Shown here piece after piece: positions 24,915 through 32,731 of a DNA stretch of 48,734 bases (its first letter is position 1; the number at the start of each line of letters is the position of its first letter). The notes under the pieces are model-generated. The model had not been told where the DNA came from and made no database searches. It was given only the letters and a program-made list of their open reading frames with translations. Position numbers and translations under genes: made by a program. Source of the DNA: CAVPDE01 sp964580575 (GTDB lineage: Bacteria > Desulfobacterota > DSM-4660 > Desulfatiglandales > HGW-15); the NCBI GenBank assembly GCA_964580575.1, contig CAZOLJ010000031.1, positions 1 to 48,734 on the forward strand, in the 5' to 3' direction.

Positions 24915-25194
24915 GACTGCTTCGGAGAGTGAGCGCCAGAGAAAGCAAGCTGGCGCCAAAAAGCCAGAAAGATCCCGGCAGGGGCACGGGGCCGGCAACA
25001 AAGCCGTGGCTTTCGCCTCCTTTGCGATACCATCCGGTCATGTGGCCCTCGTCGTTGATTCCGCCGATGTAGTGGAGCCCCCTGCGGTAGGGCCCCGAAA
25101 AGCTGAATTCTCTGTCTTCATAGATGAAACCGCGGGTTTTGAGACTCCTGGGCTTGACCAAGGTCTGCAGACCGAGGGCGGCGAGGGTTTTCAA
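24856..25194 (-). pseudogene. 5'-truncated PEP-CTERM/HAF-repeat protein gene
   Basis: The frame encodes one HAF-like repeat (GFIYEDREFSFSGP...GINDEGHMTGWYRKGGESHGFVAG) followed at once by a sorting tail VPLPGSFWLFGASLLSLALTLRSS. It has no signal peptide and no proper start, and it begins 5 bp after the stop of the YgiT gene of module B. I read it as the C-terminal remnant of an exported protein gene cut by rearrangement with the module. Confidence 0.65.
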
Positions 25195-25199
25195 CGCAT

Positions 25200-25451
25200 C
25201 TACGCAGCTCGCTCAGAGTAAAAGACAGGACTTGCAGCGTATAGAACAGCCTCCAGGTGAGATGGAGAGCGCAGTCTCCCGACGATCTCATGCACCCGTT
25301 CCATGACCTCCTCTTCCAGGGCGTAGGCGCTGCACTTGCTGCACTCGACAAGAGGCAACCCTCGGAGAATGATTATCACCGATAGGTTCACTCTGAAGGG
25401 AAGATCGGCAACCACTCGCCTCATTGGTGTTCCGCACACATGACATTTCAT
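25200..25451 (-). CDS. YgiT-type zinc-finger protein, module copy B
   Basis: The 83-residue paralogue of 19704-19961 has Cys 3, 6, 37 and 40 conserved (MKCHVCG, CSKCSAYAL) and the same LRSPSHLEAVLYAASPVFY tail. GGAGG precedes ATG 25451. It is 41 nt downstream of its small-ORF partner. Confidence 0.75.
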   Translation of the reverse strand: MKCHVCGTPMRRVVADLPFRVNLSVIIILRGLPLVECSKCSAYALEEEVMERVHEIVGRLRSPSHLEAVLYAASPVFYSERAA

Positions 25452-25492
25452 AGGATTACCTCCGTGTTCCTCCTCCCTCCAGAGGAGGGTGG

Positions 25493-25696
25493 TTATGGGG
25501 AGGTGCGAAAGGACAGGCGCAAGAACCAGCCTGCCAGGATAGACAACCTGCTTTTTCTCTTGGCTTCGCTTTTGCTCAGGGAAAGGGTCGCGTTGATTTT
25601 AGGACCCCACATCAGGAAGGCATCCCGTCTGAGTTTTGCAGCCAACTCCTGGTCCGGCGCCTTGCCTCGGAATTCTTCAAGAGTCAGGTCGGTCAT
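25493..25696 (-). CDS. Small conserved ORF upstream of YgiT, module copy B
   Basis: The 67-residue homologue of 20081-20281 has the blocks LTLEEFRGKAPDQELAAKLR, DAFLMWGP and a basic FLRLSFRTSP tail. Conservation of the same reading frame in two diverged copies argues that it is a real gene. Confidence 0.6.
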   Translation of the reverse strand: MTDLTLEEFRGKAPDQELAAKLRRDAFLMWGPKINATLSLSKSEAKRKSRLSILAGWFLRLSFRTSP

Positions 25697-25773
25697 GTGT
25701 CATCCGCCTCATTCCATCGTTTTGCTGCCGGCTGCGCCGCTCTCTGCTCCCTGCACCCTCAGCAGGAGGGGTT

Positions 25774-25799
25774 CCCCCTGAGCCTTGAGGCCCAGGGGG
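25774..25799 (-). ncRNA. Leader hairpin of module B
   Basis: In gene direction CCCCCTGGGCC-TCAA-GGCTCAGGGGG forms a stem closed except for one G-U. It stands about 54 nt downstream of the array at 25850-25886, as in module A and the sigma operon. Confidence 0.45.
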
Positions 25800-25849
25800 A
25801 TCAGGAAAGGGGATTCTGGGTTGTACGATCTCATTTTGCCTGATGAAGA

Positions 25850-25886
25850 TTTGGTTTTGATGAGGGCCGTGTTACTTTTGTATGAG
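25850..25886 (-). promoter_or_regulatory. PHO-box-like array of module B
   Basis: Plus-strand TTTG, TGAG, TTAC and TGAG start at 25850, 25861, 25872 and 25883. In gene direction CAAAAT (4 of 6) follows 11 nt after the last repeat. Confidence 0.55.
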
Positions 25887-25889
25887 AAT

Positions 25890-26164
25890 AAGCAGGTACA
25901 AGGTGCAGGGCGCACGGTGCAAGGCAAACAAGTGACAAGAGACAAGTGACGAGTGACAAGACCATTAAGATCAATAACTGCTCGTAACTTGTTACTCGTC
26001 ATGCCTGAGAAACTCGGCGCTTGCGCCGCGCATGAAAATGTAGGGGAGGGCTTTATGCCCTCCCGCAAACGGGCGGGAGTCCGCCTTCGCCCCTTCGACA
26101 AGCTCAGGGCTACGGCGCGATAAATAAATCCCGCCCCTACGAGGGCATTTTCAAGGTAAAAAGG
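25890..26164. other. Gene-free low-complexity stretch
   Basis: It contains GTGACAAG/GACAAGTGAC direct repeats (25925-25965), similar to 47390-47420. A palindromic block follows with GGGAGGGCTTTATGCCCTCCC and CGCAAACGGGCGGGA (about 26040-26130). No ORF was supported. Confidence 0.55.
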
Positions 26165-26473
26165 CTAATCCAACGTGACGCTCTGGGTGAAGGTATTGGT
26201 TTTGCCCTCGGGGTTGGTCGTGGTCACGGTCCGGTTGATCGTCTCCCCCTCTTTGGCCGTTTCGATCTGGCGCTGCCAGGTTTTTCCGTCCTGATGGGTG
26301 AGCGATTGATTCGTCGTTTTTTGCCCGCCAGACAGGGCCGAGCTTGATTGAAAGGTGCCGCTGGAGTGCTTGCCCTGATACTTGTTTGAGCGGGTTCTTT
26401 CACCTGCTTGATCGTCGGAAAAAAGTACGACTGAAAACAAAACGGCCAAAAGGATACTGAGATTTCGTTTCAT
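26165..26473 (-). CDS. Small exported protein of unknown function
   Basis: The 102-residue protein has a signal peptide (MKRNLSILLAVLFSVVLFSDDQAG). A Ser/Thr/Gln-rich body follows with beta-like TWQRQIETAKEGETINRTVTTTNPEGKTNTFTQSV. GAGGAGG precedes ATG 26473. I do not recognise the family; a surface or periplasmic location is inferred. Confidence 0.7.
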   Translation of the reverse strand: MKRNLSILLAVLFSVVLFSDDQAGERTRSNKYQGKHSSGTFQSSSALSGGQKTTNQSLTHQDGKTWQRQIETAKEGETINRTVTTTNPEGKTNTFTQSVTLD

Positions 26474-26771
26474 GGTGTTCCTCCTCGTGTTCAGCTCTCA
26501 CTTGGAAACCAAGTTAATTCAGTTTGATAGTTACCATTCATTCAAGAATTATGCCTTTTCTTGTGTTTACAGGGGGATCTCTCAACGCTCTGCCCTCCTC
26601 GATCAATAACCTGCTGATTCTGTTCTCCGATTGTTTCGTTCCTTTCTCATCTTTCCGGCTATCCAAACCTATTAACGCTCGGACCCCTTCACGGGTTTAC
26701 AAATCCGGGCAAATTTGTTCCGAAAAAGGGCGGGAGCTTATAGGTAAAGCATGAAAGATCCTGTTGACGGC

Positions 26772-26808
26772 CTAACACGGAGCAAATACTATCTTAACGA
26801 AATTCTAA
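26772..26808 (+). promoter_or_regulatory. PHO-box-like array upstream of the DUF5132 gene
   Basis: CTAA, CAAA, TTAA and CTAA start at 26772, 26783, 26794 and 26805, in 11-bp steps and in the orientation of the downstream gene. The hexamer expected as -10 is poor. The rest of 26474-26771 shows no gene. Confidence 0.5.
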
Positions 26809-26892
26809 CAATTGGCGGTTCAGGGGTTTCTACAAAATATTCAGCGCGGCCGGCCACCCATGGCGGCATGGCACTGGAAAGGAAGGGGACTT

Positions 26893-27162
26893 ATGAAACT
26901 ATTGGGAATTGGTCTGGGGATGAATGCGGCAACCGTGGCATTGGGCGCTGCGGCAGTGATGTTCGGTCCGGCGCTGCTCGCAATGGCGGGCAGCGCTGCG
27001 AAGCCGCTGCTCAAGGCAGGGATCAAAGGCGGAATGCTCCTCTATGACAGGGGCAAAAAGCTGGCACTGGAGACCAAGGAGTCTATAGAGGATCTTGCAG
27101 CAGAGGCAAAGGAGGAGATTGCGGAAACGCCAAAACACAAACAGGTTAAGAAAGCCGCCTAG
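26893..27162 (+). CDS. DUF5132-type small membrane-associated protein
   Basis: The 89-residue protein has a hydrophobic Gly/Ala-rich N-terminus (LLGIGLGMNAATVALGAAAVMFGPALLAMAG). A basic stretch (KPLLKAGIKGGMLLYDRGKKLA) and a charged helix rich in Glu/Lys follow. DUF5132 genes are commonly found beside HMA2 and P-type ATPase genes, families that also occur elsewhere in this window. ATG 26893 has AAGGGGA. Function unknown. Confidence 0.72.
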   Translation: MKLLGIGLGMNAATVALGAAAVMFGPALLAMAGSAAKPLLKAGIKGGMLLYDRGKKLALETKESIEDLAAEAKEEIAETPKHKQVKKAA

Positions 27163-27176
27163 TTTCAGCCTTGAGA

Positions 27177-27229
27177 AATGCCCGGAGTGGGTCTCCCCGG
27201 CAGAGCCCGGGACCCACTTCGGGCATTTT
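27177..27229 (+). terminator. Strong terminator hairpin after the DUF5132 gene
   Basis: AATGCCCGGAGTGGGTC pairs with GACCCACTTCGGGCATT over 17 bp with one G-U. The loop holds a second small hairpin, and TTTT follows. It lies 15 nt after the stop. Confidence 0.8.
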
Positions 27230-27511
27230 GGTTCCTCGACCATTTCATCTACTCTGAGAAAGGTTGCACCGGGCAGGCATGGTTGGTCTGCTAGGTTGAC
27301 AGGGGACACTTTCCAAACTCTTGTATTTAAAACACGAAGTCCATGTTCTGTCAATCTTTTCTTCCATTACAAACCTTGAAGGCCCTCCCTCCCTGAATAA
27401 CCCTAACATGATTCTTATTTGACACTCTCTCCCGGATAGGCGACCCTTGAGCGCAGAAAAGCCCGCGCCCAGTGAAACTCTAACCTACTATTGGCTGCAC
27501 ATGGGGGTCCC

Positions 27512-28195
27512 ATGAAACCTGACCGGAATCAGACGGCGGAGCTGCCGCGCTCCGTTGACGAAATCCGAGCGAAGCTGTCCCTCGCCATGGAGAAATGGCG
27601 AGAGTCAGGCGTGATGCTCTGCGAGTTGAGAAAAGATATCGCTCGTTTCTTGGTGCTCAGAACGACCTTCGATAAGGGAGCCGGAAAACCGAGAAAGAGC
27701 AGAAAGCTGTTGTCCCCTGAGGCGCGGGAGCGCCACGAAAAGGTCAGTGCCGCTGCAAGCCCCCCACCCTCCACAGAGTTGAGAAGGATCTTCGTCCGAG
27801 TCAATCATCTCATGAACCTCCCAATCGCCAAGGACCGGATGGCAGCCTCTTTCCTCTTCTTGCCCTCTCTCGATGCTCAGCCCTGCCTCACCTGCGGGCA
27901 GACCCTTCCAAGGGGCCGCAAGAAATTCTGTTCCGAGGAATGCAGGAAGAACGGTGCTAAGGGAATTCGGTGCTCGGGCGATGAAGGCGACTCTGAGCTG
28001 CCGTCCATGCCCACCCTGAAGGATCCTGAAGGTGAGCCGAGTCCGGAACCAGGGTATGGCCACAGGAACATGGAATGTGAGTTCTATGATGCCTGTTTGG
28101 ATTTGGCCATTCTGGAAGAGTGGGACGGGTTCCACTGCGCGGCCTGTGAGCTCAGAGGCCCGCAGGAGCAAATGGTCTTGAGCCAAGAGCTATAG
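27512..28195 (+). CDS. Hypothetical protein with zinc-finger motifs
   Basis: The 227-residue protein has a helical N-terminus (IRAKLSLAMEKWRESGVMLCELR). A treble-clef-like finger (CLTCGQTLPRGRKKFCSEEC) and a C-terminal CEFYDACLDLAILEEWDGFHCAAC motif follow. The last motif occurs at the end of various regulators in this phylum. Upstream (27403-27430) CTAA, CTTA and CTCT stand 11 bp apart but without a -10, so regulation by the PHO-like system is doubtful. ATG 27512 is preceded by a G-run. Confidence 0.65.
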   Translation: MKPDRNQTAELPRSVDEIRAKLSLAMEKWRESGVMLCELRKDIARFLVLRTTFDKGAGKPRKSRKLLSPEARERHEKVSAAASPPPSTELRRIFVRVNHLMNLPIAKDRMAASFLFLPSLDAQPCLTCGQTLPRGRKKFCSEECRKNGAKGIRCSGDEGDSELPSMPTLKDPEGEPSPEPGYGHRNMECEFYDACLDLAILEEWDGFHCAACELRGPQEQMVLSQEL

Positions 28196-28292
28196 CCAGG
28201 GCCTTTTTCTGTGTTTATTTCAAAGAGCTGAACTGTTACGAAATCGAAAAGGTGATCGGCGGCCGCGGGGATGAGTGGGAGGTAAAGGCACT

Positions 28293-28766
28293 ATGGAACA
28301 AACCAAGAACATTGCCCTGGTTGCCCATGACAACCGGAAGAAGGATTTGATTGAATGGGTGGAATGGAATTGCCAAACCCTGCTGCACCATCACCTGATC
28401 TGCACCGGAACCACCGGAAAACTCATCGAAAAGACCCTGGCGGAAAGCGCTGTCTGCAAAGACCCCACCTACACCGACGTTCGCGTGACCAAGCTGAAGT
28501 CCGGACCCTTGGGGGGCGATCAGCAGCTTGGGGCCATGATCACAGAGGGCCAGATCGATTTCATGATTTTCTTCTGGGACCCGATGCAGCCTCACCCCCA
28601 TGACGTGGATGTGAAGGCGCTTCTGAGGATCGCGGTGGTCTACAATATTCCCATTGCCTGCAACCGGTCCACTGCGGACTTCATGATCTCCTCACCGCTC
28701 ATGAACGACCGGTATGAGCCGGCCCTCAAGGATTATGAAGAGTACATCAACCGAGAGTTCAAATGA
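28293..28766 (+). CDS. mgsA: Methylglyoxal synthase
   Basis: The 157-residue enzyme turns dihydroxyacetone phosphate into methylglyoxal and inorganic phosphate. It shows NIALVAHDNRKKDL, the phosphate-binding TGTTGK, the catalytic GPLGGDQQ Asp and the His-rich MQPHPHDVDVKAL. GGAGG stands before ATG 28293. MgsA is inhibited by phosphate and runs when phosphate is short, so its presence among phosphate-scavenging genes makes metabolic sense. No PHO-like array is visible directly upstream. Confidence 0.95.
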   Translation: MEQTKNIALVAHDNRKKDLIEWVEWNCQTLLHHHLICTGTTGKLIEKTLAESAVCKDPTYTDVRVTKLKSGPLGGDQQLGAMITEGQIDFMIFFWDPMQPHPHDVDVKALLRIAVVYNIPIACNRSTADFMISSPLMNDRYEPALKDYEEYINREFK

Positions 28767-28818
28767 AGAAGGGTACACGGCGCGCGGCACACGGTGCACG
28801 GCGAATGACCCGCGACAA

Positions 28819-29060
28819 GTTAACCCTACAGTTGCATAAAACTTCACTTGCCCACGCCCGTCATTCCCGCCTCCGCCTGCGCGGGGGTAAACTGCGGCGG
28901 GAATCCAGACAGTTCTCGGAAGACTGGATGCCCGCCTGCGCGGGCATGACAGGAAAGCACACGCGGTCTTAACAAGAAAACGAAACCCGTGGCGCTGTGA
29001 TCCTTTATCCGCGACGCTTCCCCACAAACACAAAGCAAGTTTATGCAACGCTGGGGTTAA
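28819..29060. mobile_element. MITE-like element with about 30-bp inverted ends
   Basis: The left end (28819-28850, GTTAACCC-x-x-CAGTTGCATAAAACTT) and right end (29031-29060, inverted: TTAACCCCAGCGTTGCATAAACTT) match with a few differences. Between them are ATTCCCGCC...GCGCGGG and TGCCCGCCTGCGCGGGCA palindromes and no ORF. This is the structure of a non-autonomous element or repeat cassette. No target duplication could be confirmed. It fills most of the mgsA/response-regulator spacer. Confidence 0.55.
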
Positions 29061-29126
29061 GTGAATTTCTATTTTTAGCTTGTCGGTTTCTTTTCCGTGA
29101 GCCTTGCGCCGTGTGCCGTTCCACGT

Positions 29127-29885
29127 TCACATTTGCTTAAACAAGTGCATATGTCGGCTGCTCACCGTGAGGGTTTCGCTGCGCTCTTTGAGCTTCACCA
29201 CCCCCTTGCCCGTGAGAGAGCGGCTCACGCGGGCGATGAACCGGACATTGACGATGGCGCCCCGGTGGATTTGCCAAAACCTTTCGCGATCCAGCTCTTC
29301 AGCGAGCTCTTTGATCGGTTTCCTGACAAGGGACTCTCCCTCCCTGGTAATGACCGTGGTGTACTTGTCCTCGGCCTTGAAGTAAATCACGTCATCCACA
29401 GGGATCAGGCGCACACCGTCGCCGTGCTGAACGCGGAGATATTGCAGGCGGCCTGATCCTTCCTCGCGGGAAAGACGAACCATGAGGCGTTGCAGGATTT
29501 CAGCGGGCAAAGCAGCACCGCTCGCCAAGTCCTCCTTGAGGCGCTTCACCGTCTTTTCGAGCCTGTCGTTGGACACGGGCTTGAGCAGGTAATCAACCGC
29601 CTCCTTTTCAAAGGCCTCCACCGCGTACTCGTCAAAGGCAGTGACGAAAACAATGCGGCAGGAGCCTGCGATCTTCTCGGCCACGTCCATGCCTGTCAGG
29701 CCCGGCATCTTGATATCAAGAAAAGCGATGTGGGGGCGGTGACGCTCGATCAGATCCAGAGCCTCCTTGCCGTTTTTGGCCTCCCCGCAGATGACGAGTT
29801 CGGGCCACACTTCCGAGAGCCTCGCACGCAGGAATTGCCTCAACGGCGCTTCGTCGTCGGCAATCACGGCCTTCACTTCATTCAT
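29127..29885 (-). CDS. LytTR-family response regulator
   Basis: The 252-residue protein has an N-terminal receiver domain (DDEAP, phospho-acceptor Asp57 in IAFLDIKMPG, Lys in YLLKPV). A C-terminal LytTR DNA-binding domain (FKAEDKYTTVITREGESLVRKPIKELAEEL...FWQIHRGAIVN) follows. It acts with the adjoining kinase, whose gene overlaps by 8 nt. The target genes cannot be inferred. Confidence 0.95.
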   Translation of the reverse strand: MNEVKAVIADDEAPLRQFLRARLSEVWPELVICGEAKNGKEALDLIERHRPHIAFLDIKMPGLTGMDVAEKIAGSCRIVFVTAFDEYAVEAFEKEAVDYLLKPVSNDRLEKTVKRLKEDLASGAALPAEILQRLMVRLSREEGSGRLQYLRVQHGDGVRLIPVDDVIYFKAEDKYTTVITREGESLVRKPIKELAEELDRERFWQIHRGAIVNVRFIARVSRSLTGKGVVKLKERSETLTVSSRHMHLFKQM

Positions 29886-30924
29886 GGGGGATCTCCATGG
29901 TCACCTTCAAGCCAGAGGGGTTATTGTCCTCAAGGATTAACCTCGCTTTGCCTTCATAGAGGGCTACCAGCCGTTCCCTCACATTGGCGAGCCCAATGCC
30001 CGAAATCGCGTTGTCCTGGAATCCCAGTCCCGTGTCGGCCACAACGAGACGGTAGCACCCATCCTGAGCTTCCGCCTTGATCAAAATCTCTCCACCCTCG
30101 ACCTTGGTTTCCAGTCCGTGCTTGACGGCGTTCTCCACCAAGGGTTGAACGAGCATGGGAGGAAAGGCCATGTCCCTGAGCGTGTCCGGGACCTCGATGG
30201 TGAAGCGCAGTCGCTCTTCCATCCTGACTTTGCAGATGTCCAGGTAGGCCCGGACCAGGTCCATCTCCTGGCCCAAGGTGGTCATCCGGTCCCTTGTCCT
30301 CGAAAGCGATGACCGAAGGTAACGGGTCAGATCTTCGAGCATCGCCTTGCCCTGGGCTGGATCGGACTCGAGAAGGCTCAGGACGTTGGAGAGGGTGTTG
30401 AAGAGGAAGTGAGGCTCGATCTGGGCCTGGAGCAAGCGAAGCCGGGTTTCGAGCGTGTGCTTCTCCAGGGTGAGGCTCTTGATCTGCTCTTCTCGGAGCA
30501 AGGCCTCGGTCTGAGAAAGCCTTTCCCTGGAAAAGAAGAAGTAGGTGATCATGGTCCCGAAGAGGATTCCGATAAAAAGCATCTGAATGAAGTACGCAGG
30601 CCTTCCCCTGAGTATCTCCGAGACTGGAATGCCCGCGATCTGGGCGCCGACAAAAGCTCCGGCCGCGGCTCCTGCCGGCATGGCGATGAGGAGCAGGAGC
30701 GCATGCAGAGCAATTGAAGGCCCCTTCACAAAATAATGCCCTGCCAGAATGAAAGCACACATGCACAGACCGATGGATTGGGAAAAGATAAAGTTGATGC
30801 CCAGCCCACGACCGAAACCAAGGTGAGTGAGGAAAAGGGCGATGACGGTGTTGAACACCCCGGTAAGGGCGAGGGTGGTGACGACCCTCTTTTGGTCCAA
30901 TCGGAATTCCATAGTTGGTCTCAT
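29878..30924 (-). CDS. LytS-type sensor histidine kinase
   Basis: The 348-residue inner-membrane kinase has four predicted TM helices in residues 15-130 with no large sensor loop. A coiled coil, the His_kinase motif LQAQIEPHFLFNTLSN (His172) and a HATPase domain (VQPLVENAVKHG, DTGLGF, GIGLANVRERL) follow. The absence of an extracellular domain suggests sensing within the membrane. It is transcribed ahead of the response regulator. Confidence 0.95.
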   Translation of the reverse strand: MRPTMEFRLDQKRVVTTLALTGVFNTVIALFLTHLGFGRGLGINFIFSQSIGLCMCAFILAGHYFVKGPSIALHALLLLIAMPAGAAAGAFVGAQIAGIPVSEILRGRPAYFIQMLFIGILFGTMITYFFFSRERLSQTEALLREEQIKSLTLEKHTLETRLRLLQAQIEPHFLFNTLSNVLSLLESDPAQGKAMLEDLTRYLRSSLSRTRDRMTTLGQEMDLVRAYLDICKVRMEERLRFTIEVPDTLRDMAFPPMLVQPLVENAVKHGLETKVEGGEILIKAEAQDGCYRLVVADTGLGFQDNAISGIGLANVRERLVALYEGKARLILEDNNPSGLKVTMEIPHE

Positions 30925-31092
30925 GCGCCCATTATCCTAATAAGGCTGAAACGCTGCAACATCTTTCCCTTTGATGAGAGTGTTCAGTTCGATCACAAGT
31001 AGGCAGTATGGAGTAAGCAGTATGCACGAAAAAGTGCAGTCTTCCTCTTTCTGCCTTCTGCTCACTGTTTACTGACTACTGATCACTGATTC

Positions 31093-32721
31093 TCATGCCC
31101 AGTCTTCCATGATCTTTTCAAAGGTCTGCTCCCCGGCCCGGAGCACGCCGGCAAACCCGCCTCCCGGGTTTCCCCAAGCGCTCGCGAGATAGAGCCCTTT
31201 CACGGGAGTCCTGTTGTCGATGCGGTTCATGAAAGCATTGTCCATGGACTGCTCGAAACCGTAAATGGCGCCTGCAGGGTTTCTCGTGAACTTCCAGTTG
31301 GTGAGGGGTGTTGCAGCTTCCTTCACTTCGATCATGGAAGAAAGGCCCGGGATGACCTCCTCTTCGGCGCGGCGGATCAGGATGTCTTTCCAACGGGCCT
31401 TTTCGTGCTCGTAGTCCGCCTTGTTGCCTGCTTTGTAGCCCGCTTCGAAGCGGCGCCAGGGTTCGAAGCCGCAAAGAAACAAAAGCATGAGGCTGGAAGT
31501 GCCGGGTTTGGAATACCCTTCATAGATGTTGTCATAGATGCTCACGCTGAAGCTCCCCTTGTCCACTTCACCGTTCATGCAGGATAGATAGTCTGCTTCA
31601 GGGCTCCTGCCCGAGGAAACATGAATCCCGCATCCCTTGATTTTGCCTCGCAGTTCGCGGTTCAATCCGAGCCACACCATGAAAGACGAGATGCTGGGCT
31701 TGAAACCCTCCAGCTTCTTCACATAGTCGGAGGGAACAGCCTCCTTCGCCAGCATGTGCTTGAAGGTGGCAATGGCGCTCGCATTGCTCACCACGGCGCG
31801 GGCCGGCAGGGTCTTTCCGTCGGACAGAGCTACGCCGGTCACGCTGCCGTCTTTCAGTAGAATCTTTTCTACCTCCGTGTTGTAGAGGACCTTGCCGCCC
31901 TTTTCCTCGATGGCCTGGGCCAGGGCGTCGCTCAGGTTCTGGGAGCGCTCCCTGATATAAAAGGAACCGTGGCGCAGATATCCGCCCGTGGCATTGGCAT
32001 AGTAAAATGCCGAAAGCCTGGAAGGAGGCAGGCCGTAGTAGCCCCACAAAGAGGAAAGCACGCTTTGGAGCTCCGGGTTCTTTACGTGTTCATTAAGGAA
32101 ATCCGCAAGGGTCTTGTTTCGGATGTTCCACATCTTGCGGTACTGAACGGGAAAAAGGGCCTTGATGAATTGCCCCTTCTTCTCGTGGAGTTTTTCCACC
32201 TCTTCGGAAAGGCCCACCATCTCGCCCACAAAAGATCGGATGCCCTTCTCTTCCGCTGGGAAGTGCTTGCTCAGGAGAGAGATAAAGGCTTCCTGGTCTT
32301 GCTGGGGAACACTGATGTCGAGGCCCTGAGCCTTGAGCCGATAAATCTCCGGAAGCCGGACAAGGCTGAGCTTTTCGAGCACACCCACGTTGGCGAGAAT
32401 CCTGGCTGTTGCATTGTTGTTGATAGAGGTTCCATGGAGGGACACCTCGAAGGTGAACCGGCCCCGGTCGAATGCAGTGGCATAGCCGCCGGGGATGCTG
32501 TGCTGCTCTACCACGGTGAGGGGAACTCCCTGCTTTGCGAGGTAGGCCCCGCAGCAGAGGCCGCCCAGACCTGCGCCGATGACGACCGTGGGATAGTCCT
32601 TGTTCGGCCCCATCTTGGCTGCAAAAGCGTTGATCTTTCTCCAATCGAGCGCTGTGGCAAGCGCTGTCATGGCTGCAATCGACACAAAGGAACGGCGAGT
32701 AATTCTTCTTGTGCTCATCAT
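31093..32721 (-). CDS. Tat-exported FAD oxidoreductase, phytoene-desaturase/CrtISO-like
   Basis: The 542-residue protein has a twin-arginine leader (STRRITRRSFVSIAAMTALATA). An FAD-binding motif (VVIGAGLGGLCCGAYLAKQG) and the C-terminal GLYLASAWGNPGGGFAGVLRAG loop are those of carotenoid desaturase/isomerase and amine-oxidase-like flavoproteins. The substrate is unknown; polyisoprenoid or lipid is plausible. ATG 32721 has AGAGGAG; the 43-codon upstream extension of the frame is the 3' end of the methyltransferase gene. It is 10 nt downstream of that gene. Confidence 0.87.
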   Translation of the reverse strand: MMSTRRITRRSFVSIAAMTALATALDWRKINAFAAKMGPNKDYPTVVIGAGLGGLCCGAYLAKQGVPLTVVEQHSIPGGYATAFDRGRFTFEVSLHGTSINNNATARILANVGVLEKLSLVRLPEIYRLKAQGLDISVPQQDQEAFISLLSKHFPAEEKGIRSFVGEMVGLSEEVEKLHEKKGQFIKALFPVQYRKMWNIRNKTLADFLNEHVKNPELQSVLSSLWGYYGLPPSRLSAFYYANATGGYLRHGSFYIRERSQNLSDALAQAIEEKGGKVLYNTEVEKILLKDGSVTGVALSDGKTLPARAVVSNASAIATFKHMLAKEAVPSDYVKKLEGFKPSISSFMVWLGLNRELRGKIKGCGIHVSSGRSPEADYLSCMNGEVDKGSFSVSIYDNIYEGYSKPGTSSLMLLFLCGFEPWRRFEAGYKAGNKADYEHEKARWKDILIRRAEEEVIPGLSSMIEVKEAATPLTNWKFTRNPAGAIYGFEQSMDNAFMNRIDNRTPVKGLYLASAWGNPGGGFAGVLRAGEQTFEKIMEDWA

Positions 32722-32731
32722 TATTCTCCTC

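Noticed and set aside
25914..25970. CRISPR-like array in GTGACAAG repeats
   Set aside because: Repeats are short, contiguous and irregular with no unique spacers; low-complexity sequence.
27403..27430. PHO-like array ahead of the zinc-finger hypothetical gene
   Set aside because: CTAA, CTTA and CTCT are 11 bp apart but no -10 follows at the usual distance; kept out of the main set.
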